Shown here: piece after piece, positions 6,266 through 8,850 of the stretch
How positions within the stretch are numbered: the first letter of the stretch is position 1
How the letters are laid out: the number at the start of each line of letters is the position of its first letter
NCBI GenBank assembly: GCA_027080405.1
Contig: JALWSL010000068.1
Coordinates: forward strand, 1-8,850
Length of the DNA stretch: 8,850 nt
DNA from: Planctomycetaceae bacterium
Lineage (GTDB): Bacteria; Planctomycetota; Planctomycetia; Planctomycetales; Planctomycetaceae
Direction of reading: 5' to 3'
Position numbers and translations under genes: made by a program
The notes under the pieces: model-generated
Databases searched by the model: none
Told to the model about the DNA's origin: nothing
Seen by the model: the letters and a program-made list of their open reading frames with translations, nothing else

Positions 6266-7390
6266 AAAAATATCATCTCCAGCTGTTTGGTCATTGGTTT
6301 GACACTGCTGAGCGGTCGAGCGGTTTGCGCGACGCAGCAATGGATTTACATCGCCAGTCCGGCCAAACCGGCGGTGATCTATCGTTGTTCTCTCGAGTTG
6401 GAATCGGGAAAGTTCGGTGAACTGGAAGTGGCAGCCGACGATGTGCATACCGGTTTTATGGCGATGCACCCGACCTTGCCAATCCTTTATGCGGGAACAT
6501 CCGAAAAAGTGGCGAAGGGTTCACCGAACGGTTTTGTTCGCGCCTATCATCTGGATCGAAAAAGTGGCAGTCTGAAACGCTTCTGTATTGCTCCGACCGA
6601 AGATAATGGTGTGACGCATATCGAGGTTTCCCCTGTAGGGAACGTCGTGCTCACGTGTCATTATGGCGGGCAGGGGACTTCTGCGATCCCTCTGAACGGA
6701 AAAGGCAAATTGATGCAGAAGGTTTCGAGAATCAGGCATGAAGGAGCCGGGGCGACGAAACGGCAAACACGTCCTCATCCGCATGGCGTCGCGATCCATC
6801 AAGATGGTCAATATGTTTGTGTTGCAGATTTGGGGAACGATCATGTCGAGGTGTTTGGCATTTCCCCGAAGGGTGAGCTTTCGAAATGTTCGCGATGGCA
6901 CGCCGCTCCCGGTGCCGGGCCGAGACATGTCAGTTTTCATCCAAACGGGAAATGGCTGTACTGCATCAATGAACTCGACAACACGCTGGTCCTGCTCGAT
7001 TTCGATGCCCGTTGTGGTCAACTGCAGGAGATTCAGACAATCAGCACCCTTCCCGAATCGTACAAAAAAACGAGTTACACGGCAGAGATTGCGATTCACC
7101 CGAATGGAAAGTTCCTGTACGGTTCAAATCGTGGCCACAACAGCACCGTGGTATGCGGGATTGACCAAGACAATGGAAAACTGAGTGTTGTTGAATACGA
7201 GCCGACACAGGGGGATCATCCCCGATTTGTTGGTATTGATCCGACCGGTTCCATTTACCTGGCCGCGAACATGAATTCGAATTCCGTTGTCTCGTTTTAT
7301 GTGGATCAGAAAACAGGAGCCCTGAAGCCAACCGGTCACATTTTGAAGGTGGCCCGTCCGATGTGCATCCTTTTTGTCCCCCAAAAATAA
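6263..7390 (+). CDS. Exported beta-propeller protein, lactonase family
   Basis: From ATG 6263 the protein has 375 residues. A signal peptide is evident: basic MKN, hydrophobic core [13 protein letters not shown], and a likely cleavage after VCA (residue 23). The remainder is a seven-bladed propeller of the lactonase family (PF10282; 6-phosphogluconolactonase and carboxy-cis,cis-muconate cyclase relatives). Repeated blade motifs are visible: [20 protein letters not shown] (171-190), [20 protein letters not shown] (219-238), [18 protein letters not shown] (274-291) and [18 protein letters not shown] (319-336). Because it is exported, classical cytosolic 6-phosphogluconolactonase activity is doubtful; family members in Planctomycetes are often secreted and of unknown substrate. 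ATG 6248 (adds MRTIS) is an equally good start, and the frame is open back to 6158, where an upstream ATG at 6185 would add a second hydrophobic stretch. The signal peptide and ribosome binding site favour 6263 or 6248. Confidence 0.85.
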   Translation: MKNIISSCLVIGLTLLSGRAVCATQQWIYIASPAKPAVIYRCSLELESGKFGELEVAADDVHTGFMAMHPTLPILYAGTSEKVAKGSPNGFVRAYHLDRKSGSLKRFCIAPTEDNGVTHIEVSPVGNVVLTCHYGGQGTSAIPLNGKGKLMQKVSRIRHEGAGATKRQTRPHPHGVAIHQDGQYVCVADLGNDHVEVFGISPKGELSKCSRWHAAPGAGPRHVSFHPNGKWLYCINELDNTLVLLDFDARCGQLQEIQTISTLPESYKKTSYTAEIAIHPNGKFLYGSNRGHNSTVVCGIDQDNGKLSVVEYEPTQGDHPRFVGIDPTGSIYLAANMNSNSVVSFYVDQKTGALKPTGHILKVARPMCILFVPQK

Positions 7391-7401
7391 TGATTGCAGA
7401 T

Positions 7402-7453
7402 GCCACCGTCCGGAAGTGAAGCTACCTTTCGGAAATAAAGCTACCGATCGGAA
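7402..7453 (+). repeat. Three-copy 19-base direct repeat upstream of dapF
   Basis: The 14-base core GCYACCNNYCGGAA occurs at 7402-7415, 7421-7434 and 7440-7453, at an exact 19-base period. The full 19-base units at 7411-7429 and 7430-7448 agree at 15 of 19 positions. The third copy contains the palindrome CCGATCGG (7444-7451). It lies in the 144-base gap after the lactonase-like gene, about 80 bases before dapF. Regular spacing suggests a protein-binding operator, but a simple tandem duplication that is decaying explains it equally well. Confidence 0.65.
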
Positions 7454-7534
7454 ACAGGAGTGATTGGCAGCGTGATTTGCGGGCCGGACTGTGGAATCGG
7501 AATTCGCAAGATTGAATCAGCAGGAATAGATCAG

Positions 7535-8371
7535 ATGAAATTCACAAAAATGCACGGTGCGGGAAATGACTACGTTTACGTGAATCTGTTTGAGGAGACC
7601 GTCCCCGAAGATGTGACCGAGCTGGCGGTTGCGATCAGTGATCGTCATACCGGGGTCGGAAGCGATGGTTTGATTTTGATTGAGCCTTCGGATGTCGCTG
7701 ATGCGCGAATGCGAATGTTCAACGCGGACGGAAGTGAATCCGAAATGTGTGGCAACGGGATCCGTTGCGTCGCGAAATATGTTTATGACCATGGGATCGC
7801 GGTCAAGGAAGAAATGACGATCGAAACCGGAGCTGGAGTGCTTGCATTAACACTGTTTCCTGAAAATGGGAAAGTGGAACAGGTTCGCGTCAACATGGGA
7901 CGTCCCATCCTGAAATCGGAACAGATTCCGACGACACTGGAAGGAGATCCCCCCTTGAATGCGGAGTTGCCTTTGGGAGATAGAACGCTGGAAGTGACCT
8001 GTATTTCAATGGGGAACCCGCATTGCATTACCTATGTAGATGAAGTGAATGACGAATGGGTGCACCGTGTTGGCCCGGAGGTCGAGGCACATTCTGCATT
8101 TCCGAATCGGGTCAATGCGGAATTCATTCAGGTTCTTTCACCCAATGAATTTATCATGAGAGTTTGGGAAAGAGGTTCAGGGGAAACCATGGCTTGCGGA
8201 ACCGGAGCGTGTGCTGTCGCGGTTGCAGGAGTCCTGACCGGACGGACCGAGCGAAACGTGTTGGCCCACTTGCCTGGTGGGGATTTGCACCTGGAATGGT
8301 CACCGCAGACAGATGAAGTCTTTATGACCGGCCCGGCTACCGAAGTCTTTAGCGGTTATTGGCCCCGGTAA
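7535..8371 (+). CDS. dapF: Diaminopimelate epimerase
   Basis: This enzyme interconverts LL- and meso-diaminopimelate in the cytosol, supplying the direct precursor of lysine and of the peptidoglycan cross-link residue. It has 278 residues, the usual family length. Landmarks are [14 protein letters not shown] (3-16), [14 protein letters not shown] (37-50), [17 protein letters not shown] (62-78) with catalytic Cys72, [11 protein letters not shown] (158-168), and [20 protein letters not shown] (213-232) with the second catalytic Cys221. Both thiols of the two-cysteine mechanism are present. ATG 7535 is chosen because the homologous N-terminus begins [12 protein letters not shown] and AGGAA (7522-7526) lies eight bases ahead; the frame is open to 7460, but the extra 25 residues lack family features. 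The stop is 29 bases from the end of the convergent recG gene. Confidence 0.96.
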   Translation: MKFTKMHGAGNDYVYVNLFEETVPEDVTELAVAISDRHTGVGSDGLILIEPSDVADARMRMFNADGSESEMCGNGIRCVAKYVYDHGIAVKEEMTIETGAGVLALTLFPENGKVEQVRVNMGRPILKSEQIPTTLEGDPPLNAELPLGDRTLEVTCISMGNPHCITYVDEVNDEWVHRVGPEVEAHSAFPNRVNAEFIQVLSPNEFIMRVWERGSGETMACGTGACAVAVAGVLTGRTERNVLAHLPGGDLHLEWSPQTDEVFMTGPATEVFSGYWPR

Positions 8372-8400
8372 ATTTCGGAATCGTGTTGCAGTTCTGTCGA

Positions 8401-8850
8401 TTATCCCGTACGAGGCAGATCGAGTTGTTCGCCGAATCGTTTGAAAACCCTGTTTTTCAACGCAGCGAATTCGGGTTGGTCGATCGTTCCGGCATCGACC
8501 ATTCTTTGGGCAGCGAGTCGGGTTTCGGTCAGGATTTTTTCGTCCCGTTTGAAATTGGTCAGTCGGAACGGCATGGATCCTGATTGCCTGGTTCCGAGAA
8601 CATTTCCGGGGCCGCGCAATTCGAAGTCGGCTTCGGCAATTTCGAAACCGTTTGCCGTTCTCTCCATCGCGGCCAGTCGCTCGATCGACGTTTCATTTTG
8701 TGTATCGGAAAACAGAAAGCAGTATCCCTGAAACGCTCCCCGTCCAATTCTCCCCCGTAATTGATGCAGTTGGGACAGTCCGAACTGATGGGCATCGAGA
8801 ATCACCATCAATGTCGCGTTGGGCACATCGACACCAACTTCCAGAACAGT
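8401..8850 (-). CDS. recG: ATP-dependent DNA helicase RecG, C-terminal part
   Basis: The minus-strand frame is open at the right window edge, so the start lies outside; 149 residues up to the TAA at 8403-8401 are visible. They begin in helicase motif V (TVLEVGVDVPNATLMVILDA, visible residues 1-20), then motif VI, QLHQLRGRIGRG (27-38) with the arginine finger region. The RecG-specific C-terminal wedge-type segment follows: ERLAAMERTANGFEIAEADF (57-76), LRGPGNVLGTRQSG (78-91) and MPFRLTNFKRDEKIL (93-107). RecG remodels stalled replication forks and Holliday junctions, and the LRGPG..LGTRQSG block distinguishes it from UvrB, Mfd and PriA helicases. RecG is usually near 690-700 residues, so roughly 540 residues are missing here. 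It is convergent with dapF across only 29 bases, and I see no terminator hairpin in that gap. Confidence 0.95.
   Translation of the reverse strand, partial: TVLEVGVDVPNATLMVILDAHQFGLSQLHQLRGRIGRGAFQGYCFLFSDTQNETSIERLAAMERTANGFEIAEADFELRGPGNVLGTRQSGSMPFRLTNFKRDEKILTETRLAAQRMVDAGTIDQPEFAALKNRVFKRFGEQLDLPRTG

Noticed and set aside
5858..6469. Minus-strand open frame of 203 residues spanning the end of proC and the start of the lactonase-like gene
   Set aside because: It overlaps two well-supported plus-strand genes and has shadow-like Arg, Gln and Cys-rich composition with no motif.

Overview
The window is a stretch of bacterial chromosome, and most of its genes are ordinary housekeeping genes. 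Several things suggest a member of the Planctomycetes: moderate GC content, loosely packed genes with gaps of 100-230 bases, weak or variable ribosome binding sites, and a first gene whose protein looks like a planctomycete-type conserved hypothetical. This assignment comes from protein character and layout, not from a database match.

Layout: (1) 2-643, the 3' part of an unrecognised conserved protein. (2) 644-876, a gap with mutually exclusive hairpins and a candidate extended -10 promoter. (3) 877-3166, two overlapping genes for CNNM/DUF21 (HlyC/CorC-type) membrane proteins; the second is shorter and divergent. (4) 3264-3935, a DUF374-type acyltransferase with its own likely promoter. (5) 4133-5119, glucokinase, also with a likely promoter. 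(6) 5120-5332, a structured gap that may be a leader of the next gene. (7) 5333-6154, pyrroline-5-carboxylate reductase (proC). (8) 6263-7390, an exported beta-propeller protein of the lactonase family, whose start region carries a tandem duplication of ribosome binding site plus ATG. (9) 7391-7534, a gap with a three-copy 19-base direct repeat. (10) 7535-8371, diaminopimelate epimerase (dapF). (11) 8850-8401 on the minus strand, the C-terminal part of the RecG helicase, convergent with dapF.

How the genes relate: only the two CNNM genes are clearly coupled, by an 8-base overlap. The rest form a co-directional series of separate units: sugar phosphorylation (glk), proline synthesis (proC), lysine/peptidoglycan precursor synthesis (dapF), lipid acylation and DNA repair (recG). 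I see no mobile element, CRISPR array, tRNA or rRNA, and no defence or secondary-metabolite cluster. The items most worth a second look are non-coding: the 19-base repeats before dapF, the proC leader, and the duplicated start region of the lactonase-like gene.
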